A model generated the notes under the pieces. That model worked only from the letters and a program-made list of their open reading frames with translations. It was not told the DNA's origin and did not search any database. Below, one piece after another: positions 1-9,649 of a stretch of DNA of 22,921 nucleotides; the stretch's first letter is position 1; every line of letters starts with the position of its first letter. Source of the DNA: Chlorokybus atmophyticus. Lineage: Eukaryota; Streptophyta; Chlorokybophyceae; Chlorokybales; Chlorokybaceae. Made by a program: the position numbers and the translations under genes. Where the stretch lies: assembly GCA_009103225.1 (NCBI GenBank), contig RHPI01002069.1:1196468-1219388 (forward strand), written 5' to 3'.

Positions 1-20
1 CTTACCGCCCCTTGTCTTAC

Positions 21-2001
21 CTGTTTGACGGACTCAAGTGCTTGCGCGCGCGCTCGCTCCTGCGCCTCGAGCTCCTTCTGCAGCGCGGCGATCTCCTTGT
101 TCTTGCTGTTCAGAGCCACATCCAACTCCTGATGAAGAAACCACACAGAGTTGTTGTCTACACGCGTGTGCGTGTACGAGCGCGTGTGCATGGTTGGCCT
201 TTCATTAGCGTAGCCGTCATGCAGCGCGTGTGCGTACCGCGGCGTTGACTTCTGCGGCGAGCGCGTTGACGTCGATGCTGACCTCCCCCGCGTTGATCAC
301 CGCGTGGGTCTCGATGCACATCGCACGCGACGCAAACTCCAACGTGCTGTCACAACAGATTCCATTAGACACACCATACGTGTTCTGCTGCTGGATCTCC
401 ACATCCAGCCAGGCTCTCTTACGCGATGGTTTCGTTGACGGAGTCGTGCGCTGGCGACACGCACACGAGCAGGCTGGTCTTGCAGTTTCCGCCGACGCTG
501 TCCTCGAGGATGCGCGTCAGCTTGCTGTCGCGGAACGGGATGTGCTTCTTACGACCCGCAAGAGCCTATGACATGAACAACAACATCAACATGACCAATA
601 CTGACACCAACAACATGCACCAGGTACTCGATGTGTGTGTGTTTTTCATCGTCATCAACATCGTCATTGGTTTGATATGTGTGTGCCTTGCCTGCACGAC
701 GTTGCCGAAAGCGAGGAGGGATGTGTTGATGTTGGTGGCTTCCTTGAAGGACTGACCCGTCACGCCGCTCTTCTTCGTGCGCTCGCTGTTTGTCGTTGTT
801 GTTGTGTCAAGTTTGCGGACTCGTTGACGGCGTGCAACAGTTATTGATGAAGACAATAAGGACAACCCACCTGCCGGCGAGGTCGACGACGGTGAGCTTG
901 CCAAACTTGGCGGCGACGCTCTGGCCAGCCTGGCCCTTGTCGCGCTTCGTCACCTTGAACTGGAACACCGCGTGCGACCTGTGCGCACACGTGCGTATGT
1001 GGAGTATGTTGGGGTGTGGGTGGGTGGGTGTGGATGTGGGTGGGTGTGGGTGGGTGGGTGTGGGTGTGGGCACACGCACCTGCGCATGCGTGCGTGCTTG
1101 AGCGCGTGTGAGCGGCACGACAAGTGCAGGGGCAGACACAAGGGACTTTTGTATGTGAATGCAAACAACATATGTGTACCTGCTTGATGACTTGTTCATC
1201 TTTGTCTCTGCGTAAACGAGGTTCTGTCGTCCTCTCTGGAACAGCGCCATGCACTCGGCCGGCGACCGGCACGTCGTCCACGCCAACCCCTCCACCTGAC
1301 CACCCGTGCGTATCTGCAGGTCCTGGCCTTTGCTCCTGTCCTCCGCAAGCAGGTCATCAACCTGCTCATTGTAGATCTACACACACAGAAGGTTAGGATT
1401 ACTTTCCCTAAGAACATCATATCATATAGATACCCACGCACACACACCTGCAGCATGGCTGCCTGTACGTGGTAGGCATGGTTGGTATCGGCGGCGGCGT
1501 GCACAAACAGGGCAGCGACCAGTCTGGGTAGTAAGCCTTGCTCGCTGGCTGGACCACTCCCATTCAACAAGCTGTGGGTCTTGCCCGCACCAGTCTGACC
1601 ATACGCCAACACACTGGACGACAAGCAGAACGATGAGTACAACAACAACGACAAGGACATAGACATTAACAAGCTACATGCCTGCCGTTGTAGCCCTGTA
1701 GTACGTCCTTCAGTACTCCCCTCCCCACCGCTTCATACACGTCTTTCTGCGTGGCCGTCTGCGCGAAGGCCCCGTCGAAGTTGAAGGGTCTGGGTCTGAG
1801 TCGCGGGGCGGAGGCGTCCCCTCCCGCCAGGACCCTGTCCGTGGCGCTCCCCTCCTCCATGTTGATTATCACGCGACCCTCGTCCTCGCTGTCGACCACG
1901 GCGGCGGCGGAGTGGGGACCGTCCATGGCCTCGCGGGGGAGGGGAGGACGGACGCGAGCGAAGACGAGGACACGGCCGCCGCCGGGGGTTGTGTCGGCCA
2001 T
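21..2001 (-). CDS. Kinesin motor protein, N-terminal part (eight exons, runs off left edge)
   Basis: Microtubule-dependent ATPase motor. Exons in reading order: 2001-1682, 1613-1448, 1376-1180, 978-871, 785-692, 565-423, 346-238, 128-21; every junction keeps the frame. The product shows the motor domain from its start: VFARVRPP near residue 13, QGYNG, the P-loop GQTGAGKT (about residue 112), switch I NKSSSRSHAVFQ, switch II VVDLAGSER, and the tubulin-binding HIPFRDSKLTRILEDSVGGN. After the core comes a neck (FASRAM...INAGEVSIDVNALAAEV) and the start of a coiled coil (KEIAALQKELEAQERARA). A donor at 20 shows the gene continues off the window, so the tail and family are unknown; the neck loosely recalls armadillo-repeat/ungrouped plant kinesins (inference). 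Introns 1 (1681-1614) and 5 (691-566) start with GC instead of GT. The ATG at 2001-1999 is preferred because it directly precedes the conserved fold. An in-frame ATG at 2142 would add a poly-proline leader from the C run. Confidence 0.93.
1012..1073. repeat. GGGTG/GT-rich low-complexity tract inside a kinesin intron
   Basis: The third kinesin intron (979-1179) contains an imperfect run of TGGG and TGTGGG units on the plus strand. It has many closely spaced GGG triplets and could form a G-quadruplex. It lies outside the exons and does not affect the reading frame. Confidence 0.8.
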
Positions 2002-2014
2002 CGTGGTGGGAGAT

Positions 2015-2107
<93 letters not shown>

Positions 2108-2334
2108 GTTGGTGAAGGTGATGCCGCCGCCGCCGCCTTCAAACGGGCCAGGCCGCCCCCAGGCTAGGCCAGGCCACCAGGCCGAACACACCAGGCCAGG
2201 CCAGGCCAGACGCCAGGTCACGTGACTGAGCCCACGCGAAGCGACAATATTTCCGATTTGTGCGCTTGTGCGATAGCCGCACAAAGCAAGTTAGGGTTTG
2301 GCACTCTGGCTGGCTGGTGGCAGTGTTGCTGGCC
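2002..2334. promoter_or_regulatory. Shared upstream region of divergent kinesin and Mini-III genes
   Basis: Only about 333 bases separate the proposed kinesin ATG (2001, minus) from the proposed Mini-III ATG (2335, plus), so both promoters and leaders must lie here. The stretch holds the 91-G run, then a CCAGGCCAGGCC-type repeat (about 2148-2212). No clear TATA box was seen. A head-to-head promoter is inferred from geometry only. Confidence 0.5.
2015..2105. repeat. Uninterrupted poly(G) run of 91 bases
   Basis: Every base from 2015 to 2105 is G. On the kinesin strand this is poly(C), lying just upstream of the ATG at 2001, in the leader or, if the ATG at 2142 is used, coding about 30 prolines. 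Such runs are unstable and hard to sequence, so the true length is uncertain. Confidence 0.97.
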
Positions 2335-3815
2335 ATGGCGGCGGCGGCGGCGGCCGTGTGTGGGACGGCCGGGGCGGAGGTAGGACCTAGGAGCGGGAGG
2401 TCTCAGGTGTACCGCTGCTGTGACACCGCAGCTTCAGACCAGCCCAAAGGTGCAGCAGGCGTTGTAGCTGTGCGGACAGTTGGTTGCACGATGGCAATGC
2501 ACGCTTTGTGATGCTGCCAATGCCGTGTGCCTAAGAAGATTGCGTGCTGGGAAGACAAATTGTTGCGTGTGGTGGAGTGCTCTTTGAATAGGAGTAACAT
2601 CAGAACAATCCTGGTAGTTTAGACGACTTGCCTTGCAATTGCCAACAATTGCAACAAAAAAGTTGGCGAGTACTGCAGGTTGCAGTTGCTAGTAAAACAA
2701 ACCACGCAATTGCAACTAAACTTATCACGTGTTTTCGTCAAGTATGCATTGATTATGGAGGCACAGCTGTCATGCGTTTAAGCTGTGCGTTGGGAGCTTG
2801 AAGGAGCATAGCAGTAGCAAGCTAGCAGTACTGAGCACAATGACAGTCACTGTCAAGTACCAAACACAACCTCACAGTCACGCCAACACCGTCCTCATCA
2901 GCCACAGGGCCTCCCCTCGCCTCCCGTCTTCTGTCATCTCGACGGACTTCCACCCCGCAGACCTCATCGATAGCCTGGGTGCCGCCACCTCTGCCGTCAT
3001 CGACCGCCCGCTCCCCGCGCGCGTACTCGCCCTCCGTGCTCGCGTTCCTCGGCGACGCCGTGTGGGAGGTGGGCATGCTTGTTGGAGTCATGGGGTGATG
3101 TGCGGATGTGTCGTGTTGGGAGTGAGTGAGAGAGTGCTGTTATCTGCAGTTGTATGCGAGGAGGTGCTTTCTGGCGCCGCTGAAGGTGACGGACTATCAT
3201 CAGAGAGTGGTGGCGGCGGTGCGGGCTGAGGCGCAGGTGCGCAGTGGATGTGTGTAAGCGTATGTGGGTGGGTGGGTGAGTGGGTGGGACCGTCGTCCGC
3301 TGACATTGTATTGACAGGGAGCTCTGTCGTGATCATCAGGATGCGCACGTGCAGACGTTGCTGGCAGGAGACTACATTACAGACGATGAGAGGTGCTATA
3401 ATGCTGGGTTGCAATTGGTCATTGCGCGTGCATGCATGTGCGTGTGCATATACTTAGGAAGTTACATAAACCTCATGACAGCGTTGCGTTTGGGTTGAGT
3501 GTCTTTGCTGAAGCTATCAATGTAGGGATGTCTTGAGATGGGGCCGCAACGCTGCTCCACGCGGTTCAGGCGTCCCAAAGCGTCTATTGGGGGGCACGTA
3601 CAGGAATGCTACCGCCCTTGAGTGCCTGGTCAGTTTGCTTTGGAAGTTGGGTGCCTTGTGGATTGCAGCGCTTGTTGGTTGCTGAGCAAGTTTTGCTTCA
3701 GACTGAACTCTTGGTGTTGCAACAGGTTGGGTATTTGTACCTGTCAGACCCAGCTAGGCTGCAGGACCTCATGAGCCATATAGGAATGGATGGCGAACGT
3801 GCAGTGGGCTCATGA
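2335..3815 (+). CDS. Mini-ribonuclease III-like protein (RNase III domain only), six exons
   Basis: Proposed exons: 2335-2379 (tentative), 2961-3068, 3150-3236, 3340-3392 (or to 3407), 3538-3628, 3726-3815. The joined product, about 157 residues, matches the Mini-III family, which carries one RNase III catalytic domain without a dsRNA-binding domain and trims or degrades structured RNA, including plastid 23S rRNA and introns in plants. Visible motifs: VLAFLGDAVWE (signature with catalytic Asp), LYARRCFLAPLKVTDYHQRV, EAQDAHVQTLL, WGRNA, and YRNATALECLVGYLYLSD (final catalytic Glu). EAQDA and WGRNA resemble the plant plastid forms more than bacterial ones. The last exon ends with TGA at 3813. 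The first exon, MAAAAAAVCG and so on, was chosen for its strong start context (GCCATGG) and because its donor at 2380 joins the acceptor before 2961 in frame; it is alanine-rich and could begin a transit peptide. That first junction and the fourth exon's end are the uncertain points. Confidence 0.85.
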
Positions 3816-5274
3816 CAGTGTTCATCACAACTGCTAGCCATTGTATCTTCAAGCGATGTGGAACTTCTTCGAGTATTTGGCCGGGGATGCCACGACACAT
3901 ATCAGTAGGTGCTGTAGTACATGACATAGCTGGTACCGACCCCAGTTGTGATATTGCAGATGTCATGAACCAACCAATGGTAGGCAGTGCTGTCGTATTG
4001 TGGTAGTGAGACAAAAGTGTGGTAGCGAGTCACTACCACTGTGCTGCTAGGTTCCTTTCTACTATGAATGTTGCACTTGCAACTGTGTATGCTCGAGGCA
4101 TTTGCCAAGCCTGTAGCCGATGCGCTGATGGCGGCCTGACATTCTCTGCATATGTAGTATAGCAAGGTAGTGCGAATGCTATGCCAGATAAGATTGCAAG
4201 GTAGAGCTGTGCAAAGGCAATGCGTGTGCAACAAGTGTACGGGCTGGCCCAAGCTTTGTGTACCCGGTGTATTGTGCTATGCTTAATTAAAAAATGCTAT
4301 GCAACATAAAAAGCATGCATTTTGAGCGCTCTCGCTGATGTACATGTAAAAGAGTTAGACTTTGGGTGCCTGCCGCTGCCGCTGCTACTGCCCGGCAATT
4401 GCATTGCATATAGAAGCACGCAGTACAATATAGGTGAAGGCCACGGGTATCATTGATGGTTGTGTGGCCTGCCTATGCCTGCATGCCTGTTGTACACGCT
4501 GTAAGTGTCTATTCATATGCAAGTACAGTACCAAGCCCGCTAGCAAAGCAAGCAACTGTGCAGTGTGAGCTAGGGCAGTCGGTGGTAGTGAACGGGCAAG
4601 CAACAAAGCATCAAGTTAGTGTTAGACAAGCACGGCAAAGGCAATGCGCTGGGCCCTTCAGTCGCACACCAAGCAAGGAGCGGCAAAGCAAGACAAGCAG
4701 CTTCCCACCTGACACAGCAGCGCCACAGTTAGCCAAGTGCCAAAGAAAGGGGGGCAGATGCATGCGTCTGAGCATGAATGCCCACTATCATACCCTGTAC
4801 ATAACAGCACATTTGATGCGATGGTGCACCGTGGCACCATCGCATCAAATGTGCTTAGTAGGACAGAGTGCTCATTGCTGTGCCTGACAGCAGCTGTTGC
4901 TCCTGTTCCAGTAGTGCATTGTGGTTATCACTATGGGTGTGGACATGAGAACTTGGCTTGCTTCGTGACAATTGTTGCAAAGCATATATAAGATCACAAG
5001 GTAGTGCTGATATGTGGTGGCCTGTTTGAGTGCGCAGCATGACATGTTCCTGTGCAGCTGGTATTGCATATGTAACGCGTACTAGTCAATGATATCAGGT
5101 TGCTACTCAGGTCTGTATGGATGTGAGCCACTTGCACTCAGGCCAGCGGCTCTCAGACAGCTGCAGTGCCAAAACTCCTGTCTAGCATGCAGATTCTGCA
5201 CAGATGTCCTCATGCTGTGTCCCCAGTCCCCAACAAAAATGATGTTGACAAAATTGTTCACGAGATGTGAATGG
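3816..5274. other. Intergenic region without recognisable gene
   Basis: Between the 3' ends of the Mini-III gene (plus) and the acireductone dioxygenase gene (minus). Short open frames occur on both strands, but none shows a family motif, coding-like codon use or splice-linked exons. It must hold both 3' untranslated regions. The one notable structure is the perfect hairpin at 4807-4854. Confidence 0.6.
4807..4854. repeat. Perfect 21-bp inverted repeat with 6-base loop
   Basis: The left arm 4807-4827 begins GCACATTTGATGCG, and the right arm 4834-4854 is its exact reverse complement. The loop is ACCGTG. It would fold into a 21-bp uninterrupted stem if transcribed. It could be a foldback-element remnant, a small-RNA precursor or a 3'-UTR structure; the sequence does not decide between these. 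Confidence 0.9.
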
Positions 5275-6787
5275 TCAAGCCATCGGTGCAACTGCGTCCT
5301 GGGCATCCAGGGCAGCCTTCTTATCCAGGCTCTCAGCTTCCGTGAGAGCATCCTCTGCTTTGCGCTTGAGGCTTGCATCCGCTGGCTCCGCCTCAACGAC
5401 AGGTGCAGCGGGCTTCACCTCTGCAGCTGCATCCTCTGCAGCAGCAGGTGTCTCCTGTACAGCTGGCGCAGGCTCGCAAGCAACCTCCTTTTGGTCAAAC
5501 TGAGCGAGGTACTTGGATCTGCAACGCCAACGGAGAGGACGGGATTGAGAACTTTGCTAGCTTCAGCAACTTTGTCACTTGTTCAACCTCAACGAACAGC
5601 AGGGAACGGGCACTGACAACAGGCTTGCTTCACATGGCCTCGCGACCAAACTTGGCCACATATCGATTTCTGCAGGTTTATGCACATGCAGCTCAGCACA
5701 TGCACATGCAACTGTCCACCGACACACATTAACTCTGAACAAGGCAACATGCATGCATATGGCATGCACGTTTTGCTGCTAGCACGCATTGGCAATGACT
5801 GACATAATGCACATACCGGGATGCATGCTCTTCCTGAGGTCGGTTGAGAGGTGTCCAGACAGGGTCGCCAATGAACAGGCGGAGAGCCTTGATGTAGTTG
5901 TCGCTGTCCAGACTGAACCTGTGGTAACTGCCTTCGGGTAGCACAATCATGTTGCCCGAGCGGACGAAAATGCGGATCCACTTGTCGTCGAGGTCGCGGA
6001 TATCAAAGTAGCCACTGCCCCCAAGCACAACACGGATCTCCTATTGCAGTTGTTTCGTCACGTCAGTGACTTCAGCTTCAATCTTGCACGCAATGCACAC
6101 CAGCGGCGACAACACATGCTACACAGTTGACGACAAGCTGTCAACAACAGCTGCACAGGAGCTACCATCGTGCCCGCTGCATGATGAAAGCAGTCAACCA
6201 AGTCACTGCCTTTTGCAGTGACAGCAGATGGCGCTGGTCAGAAGCGTAAGGTGTAGTAAGGTGACAAGCGGTGTTACGGGGTACCAGCAATGCCTTGCAC
6301 ACAGCCCTGAGCGCTTGCATTGCATGGGAAAATACCCCATTCGTAGACAATGGCATTGCAAGGGAAGACATGCATGTCAGTACACAAGCAAGGCCAACGA
6401 GCTGTGCCTGGCCCATACCTCGTCGGTGTGAATATGCTCCTCGTAGAAGTACTTCAGCTTCTGCTCGTAGTTCTCCAGCTTCTCCGGGGACACCTCAATG
6501 ATGTCCATGTAGCTGTAGCCGCGCTCCTCCCGGAGTTTGGCGAGCAGCGGGTCGTGTTCCGGGTCCTTGGGGTCCAGCTTCCAGGACAAGACGCCCAGCT
6601 TCTCGAGCATCTCGACGCTCACGGTGGCGTCCTCCCCAGCCCGCCGGTGCGGCAGACGCTGGTCCTCATTGCTGTCGTCCATGTACCACGCCTCCAGGTC
6701 GGGAGCCTGTTGCTGCTCCACAGCCTTGCTGGGGACGTCCGCCGCCGGCTCGGCCACAGCCACGGGCGCCTCCATCGCAGCAACCAT
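5275..6787 (-). CDS. Acireductone dioxygenase (methionine salvage), long isoform
   Basis: Exons 6787-6419, 6040-5817 and 5518-5275 give a 278-residue protein. The cupin enzyme oxidises acireductone; with Fe2+ it yields the 2-keto acid precursor of methionine plus formate. The metal ligands are visible: [11 protein letters not shown] (H118, H120, E124, spanning the first intron) and LPEGSYHRF (H163). Other family landmarks are the [12 protein letters not shown] start, [22 protein letters not shown] and [16 protein letters not shown]. The ATG at 6787 has A at -3 and G at +4, and about 30 residues precede the family's usual start. The last exon continues as [10 protein letters not shown], then an alanine/glutamate-rich tail ([36 protein letters not shown]) not typical of the enzyme, ending at TGA 5277-5275. 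All junctions are GT-AG and in phase. A shorter last exon exists at 5669-5630. Confidence 0.93.
5630..5669 (-). CDS. Alternative short last exon of the acireductone dioxygenase gene
   Basis: An acceptor CTGCAG precedes 5669. Joined to the donor after 5817 (CG|GTATGT), it completes an Arg codon, then reads [12 protein letters not shown] and stops (TGA 5632-5630). This gives a 210-residue protein of near-normal family length. The peptide is plainly similar to the start of the other last exon (R-Y-V-A-K-F versus K-Y-L-A-Q-F), and both accept the same split codon. It therefore looks like a duplicated, mutually exclusive terminal exon. Which isoform is used cannot be told from DNA. Confidence 0.7.
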
Positions 6788-7738
6788 GATGACAGGCCTT
6801 CTGAGACCACACAGCACCTGTCGCAAAACAACCCCGCCGCGTACCCCGCCAACCCCGATGATGACAACGACACAGACGTTATAGTAAGCCACTAGGTGTA
6901 CTTTGATGCTTTCCACTTGCTGGCTGCCCTGGTGCGGGTGTCGGCTGTGTGGCGCAGTGCGCAATCTCGGGAGGGTTGCCCGGCTGCGGGGTTTGCTCAT
7001 TCAAGTGCGCGCGGCCTGTGCCACGTTGCTCTCTCCTGTTGGTCACATGCTCGCGGGCAAACCGGTGTGCGCTGCTTCCTTCCGTTGTCACTGCGCACGT
7101 TTCCCGCCATTCATGACGTGCATGAAACGTTGCTTTTTCCCCTCTTGGGTTCCATCGTGTGCAAATCCCCCCCCCCCGCTAAAGTACTTTGCCAGCTGCC
7201 CGCCTGCAGTATGTAAGCTGATTTGTATGTGCGCTAGTTCCATTAGCAATGCGCACGTTTCCCGCCACTCCAAACTATCATAAAACATTTCTTTCACACC
7301 CTCTCCAATGAACGCTTGAACACTCCATTATAGAGTCTACATTGAAAAGTCTCTATGTGTCGTGTTCAGTCGTACGCAACTCTCATATCATGTGACATTT
7401 CGGCTACCTCATTTGTGGATTCATTTCTTGTATACTGACAGCAGTCATGATGTATACATGTCTTAAAGTTACCATACAAGAGTACCCATAGTGCATGTAT
7501 ACATAAACGCAAATGCCAAATTTTGTATACCATGCCACAACATTTGCGTGTGTAAATCATGTATATCTTGTGTATCGTGCTGGTAGCCATTGTGCAAGCT
7601 AGTGCTTGATATCCACCCTCATGGTGAATTCGGTGTTTTGTTCCCTGGGAGTCGAGATGACGGCCTGTGATCTCAAGTGTTTACAATGCCTTCGATTGCA
7701 TGCTCTCAGCCTTATGTATGTCGGCTAGCTTGTCAACC
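6788..7738. promoter_or_regulatory. Upstream region of the acireductone dioxygenase gene; no gene seen
   Basis: The reading frame of the first exon stays open upstream to about 7000, but the extra residues are not family-like, so I take them as leader. From about 7300 the DNA becomes AT-rich. The region holds a duplicated 18-base E2F-like element (7092-7109 and 7250-7267) and a run of C at about 7168. No coding exon was recognised. Confidence 0.45.
7092..7267 (+). promoter_or_regulatory. Two exact copies of an E2F-like 18-mer
   Basis: TGCGCACGTTTCCCGCCA occurs at 7092-7109 and again at 7250-7267, 158 bases apart. The core TTTCCCGCC fits the E2F/DP binding consensus of plants and animals. The copies lie about 300 and 460 bases upstream of the acireductone dioxygenase ATG. 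Function is inferred from the consensus only. Confidence 0.5.
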
Positions 7739-8254
7739 ATGGCGGCGACGCGGCAATATGCGTGGCCTAGCAAAATCAAGGCTAGCCCCGTGAGCGCCGG
7801 CCTCCTCGCAGCAAATGCGGAGAAGGAGATGGAAGTGACGGAGCCGTGTTGGGGCGGCATAGCGATGGTGATCCCACCACCCCCGCTCACCCGACTGTTG
7901 ACTGGTGCGTGGCCTAGCTGGTACATGCCAGCATACAGGTCACCTCTCCGTTTTCGTGGCAGCCCCTTCCCATGCGCGCGTACGAGCCAACGTGGAAGGA
8001 TGGATCTAGCAGCTGCTCTACCACACCTTACTTCTGTGTGGGAGGAGCGACATAGTGCTAGTGTCACCAATCAGGGTGATCTTCTCTTAGTGCCCCCTTT
8101 CCGGATATGCAGGGGGTTGTGCCAGTCTGGTGAGCCCGGCTGGTCACACGCGTGGTGTCAGCAACAGCGTTGTACACGAGGTTGCCATGCACTGCACCGC
8201 TCCGTAGTGCGATGGCACACCAAGCCACCTGATCCCGAAAAAGATGCAGGCTAG
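7739..8254 (+). CDS. Open frame of unknown function, possibly not a gene
   Basis: A 171-codon frame starts at an ATG in good context (CAACCATGGCG). The product is basic, rich in Pro, Arg and Trp, with no recognised domain. The opposite strand is also open for 129 codons (8070-7681) and contains one hydrophobic stretch (LTGLALILLGHAYCR), so the openness may simply reflect GC-rich composition. It sits next to a decayed retrotransposon and could be part of one. I do not recognise either product. Confidence 0.2.
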   Translation: MAATRQYAWPSKIKASPVSAGLLAANAEKEMEVTEPCWGGIAMVIPPPPLTRLLTGAWPSWYMPAYRSPLRFRGSPFPCARTSQRGRMDLAAALPHLTSVWEERHSASVTNQGDLLLVPPFRICRGLCQSGEPGWSHAWCQQQRCTRGCHALHRSVVRWHTKPPDPEKDAG

Positions 8255-8391
8255 AATTGTTGAGAATAACTGTACATGTGCAACCGTAACACTTGTGCTG
8301 CTCTGTGCATCAGAGATGTTGCTCGCTGTGTGTCGACGACCTGGTCATGCCTCAAATGTGAAAACTCAATGTTGACCAGGACAGCGAGCTC

Positions 8392-9303
8392 CCCTACCCC
8401 CTCCAATTGGTTCCTTCCTCTCCAGAGTGGGCCAACTGCATCTGACAGGCCTCACACATCCAATCTCCCTTGGGAACCTTATTCGATGGTGGCGACAGGC
8501 ATCATAATCCCCGCCAGCCACGCATTTGTCACACAGCAGCATGCTTACTTCCCCGTCAGCACGTGCGCAGCCTTCACATCAGGCTGGTGTCGGGAATAGC
8601 TGCCTTAGGGTCCACAGCCCCATTGATGTTGGGTAGTTGGCAAAGAGCACAGCGTTTCATCTGTTCTGTGCATGTTCTGGCATTGCTGCCCTTGAGTAAA
8701 AGTACGCCGTTGTTGCGCACCTCTTCAACTCTGAAGATTACATATTCCTAGCTCTGGTGTCCAGCGTGTGCTTGCTTTGACGGTGGAGATCGACATAATT
8801 CCCCCAAACTTCTACATGCAGGGCTTGCACAAGCCGCTGCGCACTCGAGCGAAGCGCTGAGAGTCTCCGTGTTGCGCAATGATCAGATTGTCCATCGCAA
8901 TCGGCACCATGCGTTTGAACGACGCCCTAGCAATGAGCTTTTTAACAAAACTTTGCTCATCTTATAAATCTACAATTGCCTCTGCAGACTTTTTAAACCT
9001 GTGTCCCATTATAATCCATGGCAGCTGGAAATCCCAGCTGCTCTTATCGTAACCGCGACAAAAATTTGCGCAGTCCTCTTTTCATAGTCTGCATTATTCT
9101 CTTAATGAGTTCATTTGCTGGGGGATGGTTGCGGTGCGTGCGACGATAATAAATGAAGTAATCATGTAGCAAGTCATCAAACTGGCCCCGAATCTGTGCC
9201 TTGATCTATTAGCAGTTCCGCACATCCCTCAAATCTGCTCAACATCGAGTTGAGAAAAGCCTCTTTAAAAGTGTTGATGTCTTTGTTCGCAAGTGGGGTT
9301 ACC
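8392..9303 (-). pseudogene. Decayed Ty3/gypsy-type integrase with C-terminal PHD finger
   Basis: No long frame survives, but switching frames on the minus strand recovers the polyprotein tail in order: NKDINTFKEAFLN; the integrase core piece LLIDQGTDSG (9230s-9180s); FDDLLHDYF; RNHPPANELIKRIMQTMKRG (equivalent of the integrase last catalytic region); SSWDFQLPWIIMGHRF; MDNLIIAQHGD; TLDTRAR; VEEVRNNGVLLLKG; and then a PHD zinc finger, CEGCARADGEVSMLLCDKC followed after a frameshift by LSPPSNKVPKGDWMCEACQ (8582-8442). At least five frameshifts and several stops make it non-functional. An integrase tail followed by a PHD finger is a layout I associate with algal gypsy-like elements. The upstream part (protease, reverse transcriptase) is cut off at about 9303, where another element's LTR begins. 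Confidence 0.8.
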
Positions 9304-9308
9304 TCCAC

Positions 9309-9636
9309 TGTAACGGATCGCTACCTCCAAAGAGGTTCCTGCCCTTATTTAGGATTCATAAAGGGTCTCAACGAATTTACAGCCAATTAAGCCATATCAG
9401 GGCCGTTGACCTAATGTTAATGCCCTAATGTAGTGTTAATTATCTGTAACACCGATTTACTATTGATATTTACATGAGATTTTTGTCTCATGTCGATATC
9501 AGTTGTATGGCAGCACTGCCAATGCAGCAGCAGCCATAGCCTGGGCATCTTCTGTTCCGGCGGTGTGGTCCGAGTGGCTAGTGGCGATGTTGGGGTAGGG
9601 GATTTAAGGGAGGAGGTAGCACCCCCTCTCCTTACA
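9309..9636 (+). mobile_element. 5' LTR of a plus-strand LTR retrotransposon (element A)
   Basis: The 328-base segment begins TGTAACGG and ends CCTTACA, giving the short inverted ends TGTAA/TTACA normal for LTRs, and is followed at once by a primer-binding site. It abuts the decayed gypsy integrase, which it apparently interrupted. No second copy of this LTR is seen, so the element is truncated at its 3' end. The segment is AT-rich in its centre (9400-9480). Confidence 0.75.
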
Positions 9637-9649
9637 TTGGTATCGGAGC
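9637..9649 (+). other. Primer-binding site (initiator Met-tRNA type) of element A
   Basis: TTGGTATCGGAGC directly follows the LTR end. It matches the widespread retrotransposon primer site TGGTATCAGAGC, complementary to the 3' end of initiator methionine tRNA, with one difference (G for A). Confidence 0.8.

Noticed and set aside
1016-1295. His/Thr/Pro-rich frames over the GT-rich tract
   Set aside because: They read through intron 3 of the kinesin gene; the low-complexity peptides come from the GGGTG repeat.
1666-2142. Kinesin start at ATG 2142 with a poly-proline leader
   Set aside because: The added residues are encoded mostly by the 91-base homopolymer, whose length is unreliable; ATG 2001 directly precedes the conserved motor fold.
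3902-4252. Minus-strand frame of 116 codons
   Set aside because: No motif, cysteine- and histidine-rich random-looking composition, and stops in the same frame nearby; likely chance.
6377-7000. Longer acireductone dioxygenase frame reaching upstream to about 7000
   Set aside because: The extra 70 residues are not family-like, and the ATG at 6787 is in better context close to the usual protein start.
7681-8070. Minus-strand 129-codon frame with one hydrophobic segment
   Set aside because: Overlaps an equally open frame on the other strand and has no recognised domain or splice partners; could not be supported as a gene.
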